A stretch of DNA of 64,000 nt from Streptomyces sp. NBC_00377 (GTDB lineage Bacteria > Actinomycetota > Actinomycetes > Streptomycetales > Streptomycetaceae). Below, piece after piece: positions 1 to 8,072 of the stretch. Each line of letters opens with the position of its first letter. Position 1 is the first letter of the stretch. Below the pieces are notes generated by a model. It saw nothing but the letters and a program-made list of their open reading frames with translations, had not been told where the DNA came from and searched no databases. The stretch spans positions 434,001 to 498,000 of the forward strand of contig NZ_CP107958.1 in the NCBI RefSeq assembly GCF_036075115.1, given 5' to 3'. The position numbers and the translations under genes are program-made.

Positions 1-158
1 GAGGTCGCCGTTTATGCGAACTACCACGGACGTCTCACCGAGCGGGCTGCCGGTAGAGGTTACCGGCCCGGGTGGTTTTGCGTGGAGTAGCCCGCAGGAC
101 TCTCTCTGCCTCCGAGAGGGTGGTTGCGTCGAGTCACGGGTAGAGAGGAGGGGCGGGG

Positions 159-487
159 GTGAGCACCCCTGTGATCGCGGATTTGTATCCCACGTTGCGT
201 GTGCGCCTGGCATCCTGCACAGCTACGGTCCCCGCAGACGTGCTGGATCGCTTCGGTGTCGGGGAGGGGCAGCCGTTCCTTCTCTGCGGTGACGGTTCGT
301 ACGACGTGGATCTGAACCGCTTTTTGCGTGAGCTGCCGAGCCGGGGGGCGCGGGCGGAGAACAGCGTGGCGGCGTACGCCCGCGACCTGACGCTGTTCGT
401 CCGGTTCCTGGAGACCTCGCGGCACGGCAAGCGAATCTGGGCTTGTGACGGTGAGGACCTGTGGGCCCATGAGCGGGTGCGGTTGTG
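159..487 (+). pseudogene. N-terminal fragment of a tyrosine recombinase/integrase
   Basis: The reading frame holds a core-binding (SAM-like) domain of a phage-type integrase: a stretch with FLRELPSRGARAENSVAAYA followed by RDLTLFVRFLE is typical of the DNA-binding half of XerC/D-like recombinases. The frame ends shortly after residue 105, with no catalytic Arg/His/Tyr domain. From about 485 the sequence switches to a Tn3 transposase fragment in another frame, so the gene looks cut by recombination. The family call rests on the N-terminal pattern only. A non-functional remnant is the likely state. Confidence 0.55.
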
Positions 488-545
488 GAGGACCTGGCCC
501 GCAACCGCGTGAACCTGAACAAGGTGATCACGCACTGGCCAGAGA
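485..545 (+). pseudogene. Tn3-family transposase scrap
   Basis: Translation from the GTG at 485 gives VEDLARNRVNLNKVITHWP, which matches the conserved stretch of Tn3-family transposases located after the DDE motifs. The frame is lost after about 20 codons. It abuts the integrase fragment directly. A second scrap of the same family lies at 2217-2420 on the other strand. Recognition is by memory of the family motif, not by a search. Confidence 0.5.
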
Positions 546-629
546 GGTGTGCATCTCCTGGTGAGTGGCGTGGTCTGCCGGCCCGCGACGAGTAGGCTGG
601 TCGTTCGTCATCGGACCGGGGAGGTCGGC

Positions 630-1070
630 GTGGACTATGGCGACAAGCTCTTCTGGCTCTCGGTTGTGATTCAACGCAAGTACGCGCAGATCTGCGCCGA
701 GTTCGACCTGACCCCCTCGCAGGCCACGCTGCTCTGCGCAGTCAGGAACGAGCCGCGGCAGATGGCCGACCTCGCCGCGTCGTTGGGTATGACCAAGAAC
801 GCATTGAGCCAGCTGGTCGATCGCACCGCGCGGCGCGAGTTGGTCGGCCGGGCAAGCTCGGCGCAGGACCGACGGGTCGTCATGCTCAGTGCGACGCCCA
901 CGGGGAAGGTGCTCGCCGAGGCCCTTTATGCCGAGGTCGCCAAGCGCCTGCCCGAGATCGCGAGGAACCTCGACGCCGACGACCAGCGCGACTTCGAGCG
1001 CGTGGCCACCGCCATCGTGGACACGTCGGACCTCTCTTCGCCCACCTCGAATCAACCCATCACACCGTGA
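630..1070 (+). CDS. MarR-family transcriptional regulator
   Basis: A 146-residue winged-helix protein. The recognition region around residues 35-75 reads LTPSQATLLCAVRNEP then MADLAASLGMTKNALSQLVD, followed by the wing with the family signature D-R-R near residue 90 (AQDRRVVMLSATPTGK). Dimerisation helices fill both ends. I chose the GTG at 630 because GGGAGG lies 6 nt upstream; an ATG at 549 would add 27 residues that look non-coding. The next gene encodes an NmrA-type protein in the same direction, and the 83-bp gap carries two palindromes inside a good promoter. MarR proteins usually repress neighbours and release DNA on binding a small phenolic or oxidant ligand; the ligand here is unknown. 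Confidence 0.85.
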   Translation: MDYGDKLFWLSVVIQRKYAQICAEFDLTPSQATLLCAVRNEPRQMADLAASLGMTKNALSQLVDRTARRELVGRASSAQDRRVVMLSATPTGKVLAEALYAEVAKRLPEIARNLDADDQRDFERVATAIVDTSDLSSPTSNQPITP

Positions 1071-1090
1071 GGTCCCGCTACACCCACACC

Positions 1091-1137
1091 TTGACGTAGT
1101 TCATGCCATGAACTAGTTTCGTTCATGGCATGAACTA
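1091..1137 (+). promoter_or_regulatory. Promoter with two embedded palindromic operators
   Basis: TTGACG (1091-1096) and TAGTTT (1114-1119) are 17 bp apart, a good sigma-70-type pair. The spacer is filled by the perfect palindrome TAGTTCATGCCATGAACTA (1097-1115). A second palindrome, GTTCATGGCATGAAC (1121-1135), covers the predicted start point near 1126. Centres are 22 bp apart (1106 and 1128), about two helical turns, so two dimers could bind one DNA face. The flanking MarR protein is the obvious candidate repressor (inference). Confidence 0.8.
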
Positions 1138-1153
1138 GTGAAGGGTGGCAGCG

Positions 1154-2044
1154 ATGAGCACACAGACGACCGGCACGATCGCAGTCTTAGGCGCGACGGG
1201 GCAACAGGGCGGGGCGGTGGTCGACGCGCTGCTGGACCGCAAGGCGCGGGTGCGGGCTTTGGTCCGCAACCCGCAGTCCGACCGGGCTCAGGCGCTGGCC
1301 GCCCGCGGCGTCGAGCTGGCGGCCATCCGGGCCGACGACCCGGCGTCGCTGGCCACCGCCCTGGCGACAGTCGAGGGGTTCTACTTCATGACGCCGGAGG
1401 CGAACAGCCTCGAAGAGGTCGAGGCGGAGATCCGCATCGGTACCGCGCTCGTCGACGCGGCGGTCGAGGCGGGCGTCCCGCACGTCGTGTTCAACTCGGT
1501 CTTCGGAGCGGACCGGGAGTCGGGTGTGCCGCACCACGACTCGAAGCACTGGATCGAGGAGCACCTGAGGAAGTCCGGCCTGAGGGCCACGATGGTTCGC
1601 CCGACCGCCTTCATGGAGAACTTCGCGAGCGTGATGGCACCGAGCCTGGAGCATGGGGAGATCGTGCTGAGGCTGCCGCTGCCGGAGGACGTCGCCCTGA
1701 AGATGATCTCGGTCAGGGACATCGGCCTGGTCGCCGCCGCGCTCCTGCTCGACGCCGCGGAGGCGCCCGGCGGAGCCGTCGAGCTCGTCGGCGACGAGCT
1801 GACGGGCCCCCAGATCGCCGCGGCGTTCGGCGCGCGCGTCGGGCTCCCGGCACGGTACGAGGCCCTCCCGTTGAGCGTGCTTCCCAACGACCTCGACAAG
1901 GCGATGTTCCGCCAGTTCGCGGAGGCGGCGGAATACCCTTCGGACCTCGCGGTGGTGCGCTCGATCGAGCCGGCCACCCTGGACCTGGTCGAGTGGATCC
2001 GAGCTACCGGCTGGACCGCGCCCACAAACGTGGCTGGTTCCTGA
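1154..2044 (+). CDS. NmrA-family NAD(P)-binding protein
   Basis: A 296-residue atypical short-chain dehydrogenase. The N-terminus has the Rossmann motif GATGQQG (near residues 12-18) after a beta strand, and the middle contains VVFNSVFGADRESGVPHHDS, typical of NmrA/YtfG (quinone oxidoreductase or redox-sensor) proteins that lack the classical Tyr-xxx-Lys pair. The start is the ATG at 1154, with AAGGG 8 nt upstream; a GTG at 1145 is in frame but overlaps that site. The gene lies downstream of the MarR gene and has its own operator-bearing promoter. Its probable role is reduction or sensing of a quinone or other electrophile; the substrate cannot be read from sequence. Confidence 0.82.
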   Translation: MSTQTTGTIAVLGATGQQGGAVVDALLDRKARVRALVRNPQSDRAQALAARGVELAAIRADDPASLATALATVEGFYFMTPEANSLEEVEAEIRIGTALVDAAVEAGVPHVVFNSVFGADRESGVPHHDSKHWIEEHLRKSGLRATMVRPTAFMENFASVMAPSLEHGEIVLRLPLPEDVALKMISVRDIGLVAAALLLDAAEAPGGAVELVGDELTGPQIAAAFGARVGLPARYEALPLSVLPNDLDKAMFRQFAEAAEYPSDLAVVRSIEPATLDLVEWIRATGWTAPTNVAGS

Positions 2045-2216
2045 GCCTCCGGCCGCGATGAACGCCCCGCGATCGTGCCCACGGTCTCGGCGCTCTGGGC
2101 ACGGCAACGCATCCGCCAACGGTTGAAGTAGTCACGAAGCTCCCGGGGCGTGCCCGAGGCCGACGCCGGCACACTGGTTGTCGGGAGGCCGCCGGTCGAC
2201 GGCGAGGTAAAGATGT

Positions 2217-2420
2217 GTTCTTCAACAGGCCCTCGATGATGTAGACGGCCTCCCGGACGCCGCATGGGATGAAGTGCGTGAATAGCGCGATGTAGGTGTC
2301 CGAGACGTGGTGGTAGGCGATGCCGCCCGGCTTGCCGTAGCGGACGCTCGTCTCGGAGAGCAGGTTGTCGAGGTAGGTGTCCATATGGGTGCCGTCCGCC
2401 GCCACCGCGTTGCCGTCGAG
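2217..2420 (-). pseudogene. Tn3-family transposase internal fragment
   Basis: The reverse-strand frame reads AADGTHMDTYLDNLL, then KPGGIAYHHVSDTYIALF and FIPCGVREAVYIIEGLLKN. This is the signature region of Tn3-family transposases around the first catalytic acidic residue. Both sides run into unrelated sequence: the usual downstream ADTQG stretch is missing, and upstream the frame breaks after the NAVAADG segment. It therefore cannot encode a working transposase. The flanks 2045-2216 and 2421-2546 hold nothing I can name. Confidence 0.75.
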
Positions 2421-2546
2421 TGCCCTCCGGCAGCTCCACCGCCCGCCGTTCGAAGTCCACCATCATCACTGGGACGTCCTCCAGAGCCGGGAAACGCATC
2501 CGAGCTCCCCACGCCTCCGGGCGGCCGCCCGCGCCAGGGCGACCTT

Positions 2547-3515
2547 CTAGTGCGGAAAGCGGCGAGGAGGACGAGTCACTACCGACTCGCGGAACTCGGC
2601 GATACGTGAATGGACTTGACGCATCAGGTGGGTGTCCTCGATCCGGTCCAGGTAGAGGCAGCGGGCGGCCAGGCCGGGAAGGTCGAAGGCGAAGCAGAGG
2701 GACATCAGCGGGTTCACGAACAGCTCGCTGTCCCGGGTGCGGTCAGTGAAGCGGACGTCGCCGAACGAGCCGCGCACGGCTGCCGCGACGGAACCGTTCA
2801 CGATGCTGGGATGCTCCGGGGTGTGGTGCTGAGCATGTGCCACCGCGTCGAGGTACAGAGCGCCCTCACGGGTGGCGCGCGGTATCGAGAACGCACCGAG
2901 GTACGCACCGTCGCGCTCCAGGGCGGCGATATTCTCCAGTACCTGCACATGGTTGACGCCGTGGTACGCGTCCACGCCGAAGCCGACCGACACCACAAGG
3001 CGGGTCGGTATGTCCTCCAGCGCCGCCAGCGCCGCCACGCTGGTCAGGTCTTCCTCCGGAGTACCGAGCCCGGCTTCGTCACCGCGCATCAAGATGTCCG
3101 TACCGCCGTCGACCAGCACCACGGCGTCGACGCGGTGCAGATCGATCAGTGCCTGGTAGGCGGCGCGCAGCGGGCGTACCCCGGTCTGGGGGAAGGCGTA
3201 CACGGTCGACGGGTATGCGTGTCGGCTCAGCCACTGAGCGAGGGTCCGCTCCGGGAAGTAGCTCTGGTGCGAGGCGGAGTCGGGAGTGACGGCGGCCAGG
3301 TCGGGGGCGACCCAGTCATCGATCGGGAGACCGGCGAGTGCGCTGAAGGAGAGGTTCGCGAAGTACACCTGCTTGCCCTGATGCAGGAGGGAGAGAGCCA
3401 ACGGCAGCCCCGAATAGATGTCGAAGCCGCCACCCGCGCCCGCGACGAGGATCCTTTCGGCATCGGCGAGCCGGGTGAAGAGGGGGTTGGCGTGGAGGGG
3501 TGTCATGACGATCAT
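2547..3515 (-). CDS. DUF1152 domain-containing protein
   Basis: A 322-residue soluble protein matching the DUF1152 family. The N-terminal segment ILVAGAGGGFDIYSGLPLA is a glycine-rich loop after a beta strand, and the middle has VDAVVLVDGGTDILMRGDE and RLVVSVGFGVDAYHGVNH. These conserved Asp/Gly motifs suggest a nucleotide- or sugar-phosphate-binding fold, but no reaction is established for the family. The ATG at 3515 is used; an in-frame ATG at 3506 is equally possible because neither has a strong ribosome site. It stands alone, with decayed sequence on both sides. Confidence 0.75.
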   Translation of the reverse strand: MIVMTPLHANPLFTRLADAERILVAGAGGGFDIYSGLPLALSLLHQGKQVYFANLSFSALAGLPIDDWVAPDLAAVTPDSASHQSYFPERTLAQWLSRHAYPSTVYAFPQTGVRPLRAAYQALIDLHRVDAVVLVDGGTDILMRGDEAGLGTPEEDLTSVAALAALEDIPTRLVVSVGFGVDAYHGVNHVQVLENIAALERDGAYLGAFSIPRATREGALYLDAVAHAQHHTPEHPSIVNGSVAAAVRGSFGDVRFTDRTRDSELFVNPLMSLCFAFDLPGLAARCLYLDRIEDTHLMRQVHSRIAEFRESVVTRPPRRFPH

Positions 3516-3841
3516 TGTCCGGCGGCCCGGCCCCGGGCGCTTGCGAATTCTCCTCGCGACGACGCAGACACGGAGTGGTCGGGGTTTCGCGCCTCCGTTC
3601 CTCGACCGTCCCCTGTCCGCCTGTTGCGGTGATGCTCCTGGGCGGCGTCCGCTCATGAGACAGCCGCAGCAGTTCGCGTGAACGGCGGGCCGGTTGTCGG
3701 GGACGCCGGGTGAACGCCGGGGTCGCGCAGTGCCGTTGCTTGGCCGGACGATGCCGTGCAGGGCGTCGCCCGGCAGGGCGCCCTGAGGGCGCGGCCTCGC
3801 AGCACCGCCCGCCATGCCTGTCCGTCCTTGATGACGTCCGC
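3516..3841. other. Intergenic stretch, no gene supported
   Basis: About 325 bp upstream of the DUF1152 gene. Open frames exist in several phases, as expected at this GC content, but none has a recognisable protein or a convincing start signal. It runs into the glycosyltransferase remnant. Confidence 0.5.
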
Positions 3842-4138
3842 ACCCGCCTGGCCCCCGGTTCCCGGGTGGTGCGCGGCCCCAAGCGGGAGATCACCTCCCG
3901 TTGCTACAACGCCCTTCTGCGCTCCACTCTCGCCGTGTGCTTCTCCGACGCGCAGTGCGGGTTCAAGGCGGTGCGCCGCGATGTGGCCGAGCGGTTACTG
4001 CCCCTGGTGCAGGACTCCGGGTGGTTCTTCGACACCGAACTGCTGGTGATCGCCGAGCGCTCCGGGCTGCGTATCCACGAGGTGCCGGTCGACTGGGTGG
4101 ACGACCCCGACAGCCGGGTCGACATCCTGGTGACCACG
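3842..4138 (+). pseudogene. Family 2 glycosyltransferase (polyprenyl-phosphate type) remnant
   Basis: The frame encodes TRLAPGSRVVRGPKRE, SDAQCGFKAVRRDVAERLL and SGWFFDTELLVIAERSGL followed by IHEVPVDWVDDPDSRVDI. This is the conserved second half of DPM1/GtrB-like glycosyltransferases that charge polyprenyl phosphate. The first ~130 residues, with the nucleotide-sugar site and the D-x-D motif, are missing, and the C-terminal membrane part is replaced by unrelated sequence. No start codon precedes the homologous part sensibly. It is a decayed fragment. Confidence 0.75.
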
Positions 4139-4285
4139 CCCCTGCCCACCGCCGAGCCGTCCGCCCCGCATCCGGCACAGCACGCTCCCGAACGGAACCC
4201 GGGTGACTGGCCTGGATACACGCGGAGGAACGTGGCTGGAACCGCGACGTCCACGCCCGGGCCGAAGCCCTCGGCAACCAGCGTC

Positions 4286-4819
4286 TCAGGAACGGGGCTC
4301 CAGCATTTCCAGGGCGCCCGTTTCGGTGTCGTAGCTGCGCAGGGTGGTGAGCTGGACGGACAGCGGCGGCGCCGGCAGCAGTTCGGGGACCCGTCGGCCG
4401 GCGAAGGCACCGGGCCGCCGGGTCCGGCCGAGGGTGATGTGCGGGCTCCAGTGTCCGGGAACGTGGAAGGGGTTGAGGGTTTCGGGCGGGCTGTCGGAGG
4501 CGACCGCCTCCCACACCCGGCGGTGCAGACCGGCCAGCGTCGAGTCGAGATCCAGCGCCCAGGCCAGCACCGAGGTGGGCCGCTCGAAGCGGACCACACC
4601 GCTGAACCGCACCGCCAGCGGCAGGGCGGCAGCCACCTCGGCGAGCTCCCAGCGAATCGGGGCGGTCAACTCCGGGCACGCGGCCAGGGTCAGGTGCGGG
4701 CTGTTGGTGGGTGAGCGGTGGCGCGCCTGACTGGGCAGGCCCGCGTCCGCGAGCCGCCGCCAGGCCTCCCGGACGACCAGGTCAGCCGCCTCATCCAGCA
4801 GTAACTCGACCGTGCGCAC
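4286..4819 (-). CDS. 2'-5' RNA ligase/cyclic phosphodiesterase-like protein
   Basis: A 177-residue member of the 2H phosphoesterase superfamily. It has the two hallmark H-x-T/S-x motifs: HLTL in the first half (SPTNSPHLTLAACPEL) and HITL in the second (VPGHWSPHITLGRTRRPG), separated by roughly 85 residues as in ThpR/LigT. These histidines act on 2',3'-cyclic phosphate or 2'-5' linked RNA ends. The length fits the family. It is a monocistronic gene between decayed sequences. The physiological substrate is unknown. Confidence 0.82.
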   Translation of the reverse strand: MRTVELLLDEAADLVVREAWRRLADAGLPSQARHRSPTNSPHLTLAACPELTAPIRWELAEVAAALPLAVRFSGVVRFERPTSVLAWALDLDSTLAGLHRRVWEAVASDSPPETLNPFHVPGHWSPHITLGRTRRPGAFAGRRVPELLPAPPLSVQLTTLRSYDTETGALEMLEPRS

Positions 4820-5212
4820 CGCCGCAGCCTACCGTCCGTCGCCCCGGCACCGCGGCCGACCGGGCCGTCCGTCCAAGCGCTCGGACCGGGGCACGCGCGA
4901 ACGGTCAGGCCGCTTCGTGTTGCGGCTCGGCCACCCGCACGACAGGCCCCCGACGACGACCCCTCAGGGGGGAACGGCCGTACCACTCCACACTGCGGGA
5001 CGACGGTATTGCCCCACGAGCCGACGCCGGACCAGGAGGGGTGGTGGGCCGACGGGAGCCCGGCCGGGGCACGGAGCAGGCCGGGCGGAGCCGGCGGAAG
5101 CCCGCAAGCCCGACCGAGGTGACGGGCTCGCCGAGCCGGGGCGCCCCGGGCAGTGAACGCGGAGAGACGGAAGGCTCGCGTACGGCGCTTTCAAGCGGTG
5201 GGCGCTGCGCTG

Positions 5213-5573
5213 CCGCGTCGGCCTTCTCGGTGGCGGCCAGGGAAGCGAGCAGGCGTAGTCCCTCTTCCGAGGGGGAGCTGCCGGGTTCCGCGGTGTAGCT
5301 GGTCATGGTGAGGCCGGGTTCGGCGGCCAGGTCCAGGGATTCGTAGGCGAGGGTGAGGTCGCCGACGGACGGGGGGCGGAAGCGCTTGGTGCCTCTGCCG
5401 TGGCGGCGGACGTTGTGGGCGCCCCAGCGGGTGCGGAAGTCCTCGCTGCGGGTGGACAGCTCCCCGATGAGGTCGTGCAGGCCCTTGTCGTGGGGGTCGC
5501 GGCCGGCTTCGCGGCGCAGGATGGCGACCGCCCGGCGAACTGCCGGGATGGACGCAGGTGGCCCGCAACGCAT
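5213..5573 (-). pseudogene. C-terminal part of an MmyB-type helix-turn-helix regulator
   Basis: The reverse frame holds GLHDLIGELSTRSEDFRTRW, then TKRFRPPSVGDLTLAYESLD and LTMTSYTAEPGSSPSEEGLR. This is the ligand-binding C-terminal half of MmyB-like XRE-family regulators that are abundant in Streptomyces. The N-terminal DNA-binding domain is absent: upstream the frame meets the 3' end of the LysR gene within 10 bp. Downstream (4820-5212) the frame runs on as low-complexity sequence with no further homology. A decayed remnant is most likely. Confidence 0.72.
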
Positions 5574-5579
5574 CGCCTC

Positions 5580-6551
5580 TCAGGCGCCCACCGCACGCAG
5601 TGTCTGTGCGGGCCGCCCGGCGGCTCCGCGCGCGAGCCACTCCTGGTACGCCGGCGCCTGACGGGCCGCCTCCCAGTAGGCCCCCTCCAACTCGTCGAAC
5701 GCTGTGTCGAGTTCGTCCGCCGTCCGGGCCGCGAGCATCAGCCGCACTCCTATCGGGTCGCCCTGCAGGGGCCGGATGACGAGGTCGGAGCGGGGTGGGA
5801 GCGCGGTCGGCTGGCTGACCGTGACGACCTCCCCGATGGCGGCCAGGAAGTAGGCGCTGAGGTAGTCGCCGTGCAGAAGATCCGGCTCGATCCCCGCGGC
5901 GCGCAACACCCGGCACACCCCCTCCCACTCGCCGTCGACCGTGGCGTCCACCATCCAGCGGTCCTGCGCGAGGTCCGTGAGACGCACTTCGCGCCGGGTC
6001 GCCGCGGGGTGGTCGGCGGCCATGGTGACGAACTGGGGTTCGCGCTCCATCAGGATCCGCAGACACAGCCCGTCCGGGACGCGCAGCGGGCTGCCCTCGA
6101 CCTCGTGCACGAACGCCAGGTCGAGCCTGCCTTCGGCCACCTGCCGCAGCAGGGCGTTCGCGGACACGTCCATCTGCAGGCCGGGCTCGACCGCGGGCAT
6201 ACGGGCGCGCAGCCGGCTGAGCCAGCCGGGGACCGCTCGGCTGGCCGTGGCGCCGATGCGCAGCCGGGGGCCGCCCGCCGCGCGGGCTGCCGCCGCCCGG
6301 GTCTCGGTCACGATCGCGGAGAGTTCGGCGACCAGCGGCCGCGCCCGGCTCACCACGACGTGTCCCAACGGTGTGGGACGGCTGCCCGTACAGTCGCGGG
6401 TGAACAGCAGGCCGCCCAGCAGTTGCTCGATGCGGCGCAGCTGGGTGCTCAACGAGGGCTGGGACATGCCCAGTTGACGAGCCGCCTTGTGCAGGCTGCC
6501 GGCGTCGGCGATGGCGCACAGCACGCGTAAGTGCCTCACCTCGAGCTCCAT
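5580..6551 (-). CDS. LysR-family regulator of snapalysin
   Basis: A 323-residue LysR-type regulator. The winged helix-turn-helix is at residues ~3-60 (VRHLRVLCAIADAGSLHKAA, LGMSQPSLSTQLRRIEQLLG) and the effector domain of two alpha/beta lobes follows from about residue 90. The ATG at 6551 places the HTH at the usual distance. It is divergent from the snapalysin gene, the same arrangement as the snpR/snpA (mprR/mprA) pair of Streptomyces, where the LysR protein activates the protease gene. The shared 183-bp region holds a T-N11-A palindrome. Function as the snpA activator is inferred from this arrangement. Confidence 0.85.
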   Translation of the reverse strand: MELEVRHLRVLCAIADAGSLHKAARQLGMSQPSLSTQLRRIEQLLGGLLFTRDCTGSRPTPLGHVVVSRARPLVAELSAIVTETRAAAARAAGGPRLRIGATASRAVPGWLSRLRARMPAVEPGLQMDVSANALLRQVAEGRLDLAFVHEVEGSPLRVPDGLCLRILMEREPQFVTMAADHPAATRREVRLTDLAQDRWMVDATVDGEWEGVCRVLRAAGIEPDLLHGDYLSAYFLAAIGEVVTVSQPTALPPRSDLVIRPLQGDPIGVRLMLAARTADELDTAFDELEGAYWEAARQAPAYQEWLARGAAGRPAQTLRAVGA

Positions 6552-6624
6552 GCGCGGAGCGTAGGGGCTGGGTCGGATGAGGCGCCAGATGTTCAAACGC
6601 CAATGAATGAGCACGAGTTGCCCT

Positions 6625-6641
6625 GATAGCCGTGGGCTATC
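6625..6641. promoter_or_regulatory. LysR-type T-N11-A palindrome between regulator and protease
   Basis: GATAGCCGTGGGCTATC is a 7-3-7 perfect inverted repeat in the divergent intergenic region. It contains the LysR recognition pattern T-N11-A. It lies about 95 bp before the protease start and 75 bp before the regulator start, as expected for an activator/autoregulatory site. Confidence 0.65.
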
Positions 6642-6734
6642 GCCAGTTGCCATCATCCGCTCGACAGGCAGGCTGCCCCACACTCGGCTCTACCGATCGT
6701 TCACCACCCCACACGAACGAGCAGGAGCCCCCAC

Positions 6735-7418
6735 ATGACGTCCAACCGTACGTCCTTCACGTCCGCGAACGCGTCCAGGAGATTGCTGGCGCTCGGCCTG
6801 GGCGTGACGTTCGCGGCGCTCGGCGGCGCGATCCCGGCGAGCGCCCAGACCACCGGCTCCACCGCCACCGTCCGCGCCGGCTACACCGGTTCGGCCCAGG
6901 AGGCGGCGGACAGCAAGGCGTTCTTCGAGGCCGTGCTCAACTCGGTCGCCAGGAAGCAGGCGGCCAACCCCGGCCTTCAGTCGGTGACGGTCTACTACAA
7001 CGTCTCCCAGGCACCGAGCTTCCGCTCCCAGATATCGAGCGCCGCCTCGATCTGGAACAGCTCCGTGAGCAACGTCAAGCTGCAATCCACCTCGGGCAGC
7101 GGCGACTTCTCGTACTACGAGGGCAACGACTCCCGGGGCTCGTACGCCTCCACCAACGGCCACGGCAGGGGCTACATCTTCCTCGACTACGCCCAGAACC
7201 GGCAGTACGACTCGATCCGTGTCACCGCGCACGAGACCGGTCACGTGCTGGGGCTGCCGGACCACTACAGCGGCCCGTGCAGCGAACTGATGTCGGGTGG
7301 CGGACCTGGCACGTCCTGCACCAACCGCTACCCCAACACGACCGAGCGGACGCGCGTCAACCAGCTGTGGGCCAACGGTCTGGCCAAGGCCCTCGACAAG
7401 CTGAACAAGGTGCGCTGA
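6735..7418 (+). CDS. snpA: Snapalysin, secreted small neutral metalloprotease (peptidase family M7)
   Basis: A 227-residue preproprotein. Residues 1-38 form a signal peptide (twin Arg, hydrophobic [15 protein letters not shown], cleavage after ASA). The zinc site is [11 protein letters not shown] at residues 166-176, the HExxHxxGxxD variant with Asp as third ligand that defines family M7. A Met-turn-like SELMSGG follows, and the C-terminal [10 protein letters not shown] supplies the disulfide partner of GPCSEL. AGGAG precedes the ATG by about 8 nt. Divergent from its LysR regulator and followed by a hairpin. Activity: extracellular casein/milk-protein hydrolysis. Confidence 0.95.
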   Translation: MTSNRTSFTSANASRRLLALGLGVTFAALGGAIPASAQTTGSTATVRAGYTGSAQEAADSKAFFEAVLNSVARKQAANPGLQSVTVYYNVSQAPSFRSQISSAASIWNSSVSNVKLQSTSGSGDFSYYEGNDSRGSYASTNGHGRGYIFLDYAQNRQYDSIRVTAHETGHVLGLPDHYSGPCSELMSGGGPGTSCTNRYPNTTERTRVNQLWANGLAKALDKLNKVR

Positions 7419-7445
7419 CCGCCCGAGGATTCCCGCCCCGACCCG

Positions 7446-7484
7446 GAAGCGGGCCGTGCGACCGGTGACGGCATGGCCCGCTTC
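7446..7484 (+). terminator. Hairpin after snapalysin gene
   Basis: GAAGCGGGCCGTGC (7446-7459) pairs with GCATGGCCCGCTTC (7471-7484), 14 bp with one G-T pair and an 11-nt loop. It begins 28 bp after the snapalysin stop. There is no U tract, as is usual in Streptomyces. Confidence 0.6.
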
Positions 7485-7625
7485 GCCGTGCCGCGCCCGC
7501 GGCCCTGCCGGTCGTCGGCGGTGACACCGGAACGGTGCCACAGAGCCCGTGACGGGCCGCGTTCCGTCCCTGCCCGGGCCCCGTCCGCCGTCTGCCGTCC
7601 GCCGTCCGCCGTCAGTCCTCATTCC

Positions 7626-7835
7626 TCATTCCTCAGTGCGTCTCTCCTTGGTCGGACCCGCGGAACCCGTCGAATCCGTCGGACCGACCGCCGAGGGTCC
7701 CGTCGGGGTCCGCAGTACGGTGGCCCAGGCGTCCACGACGTCCGCCACGGTGTGCGCGGGCGCCCGAAGCAGCGCCGACGCCACGGTACGGACGAAGAGG
7801 GTGCAGCCACCCCACCGTCCGCCCGCTCGGGGCAC
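7626..7835 (-). CDS. Small hypothetical protein (doubtful)
   Basis: A 69-residue reverse-strand frame starting with GTG at 7835. Its core, LFVRTVASALLRAPAHTVAD then VVDAWATVLRT, is helical and has the high G/C third-position pattern of real Streptomyces genes, unlike the other frames of this 590-bp gap (7485-8072). No family was recognised and the ribosome site is weak. The gap also contains short CCGTC and CTCATTC iterations near 7580-7635. It may be a small gene or the tail of a lost one. Confidence 0.3.
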   Translation of the reverse strand: MPRAGGRWGGCTLFVRTVASALLRAPAHTVADVVDAWATVLRTPTGPSAVGPTDSTGSAGPTKERRTEE

Positions 7836-8072
7836 GGATCGTCCGCCGGGCCGCCACCGGCGTCGCGGACGGGCCCGCGCGGGGCGTCACGGCACTACCG
7901 GACGGTTGTCCCCACCGAGTACGCTCCCCACCGCGCACTCCGGCGACCGGTGGGGAACGAGGGTCAGGGTGCCGCACCGCAACCGCAGTGGCCGAAAATG
8001 TGTCTCCTCACGCGTGGCTCGAAGCTTCGGAGGGGCGGAAGCAGGGCCGCACGGCCGCCGTGGGGGGATGGA

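Noticed and set aside
1..158. Short frames at the left edge of the window
   Set aside because: No family, start signal or continuity with a neighbour could be supported.
2610..3632. Plus-strand frame opposite the DUF1152 gene
   Set aside because: The minus frame has the conserved DUF1152 motifs; the plus frame has none.
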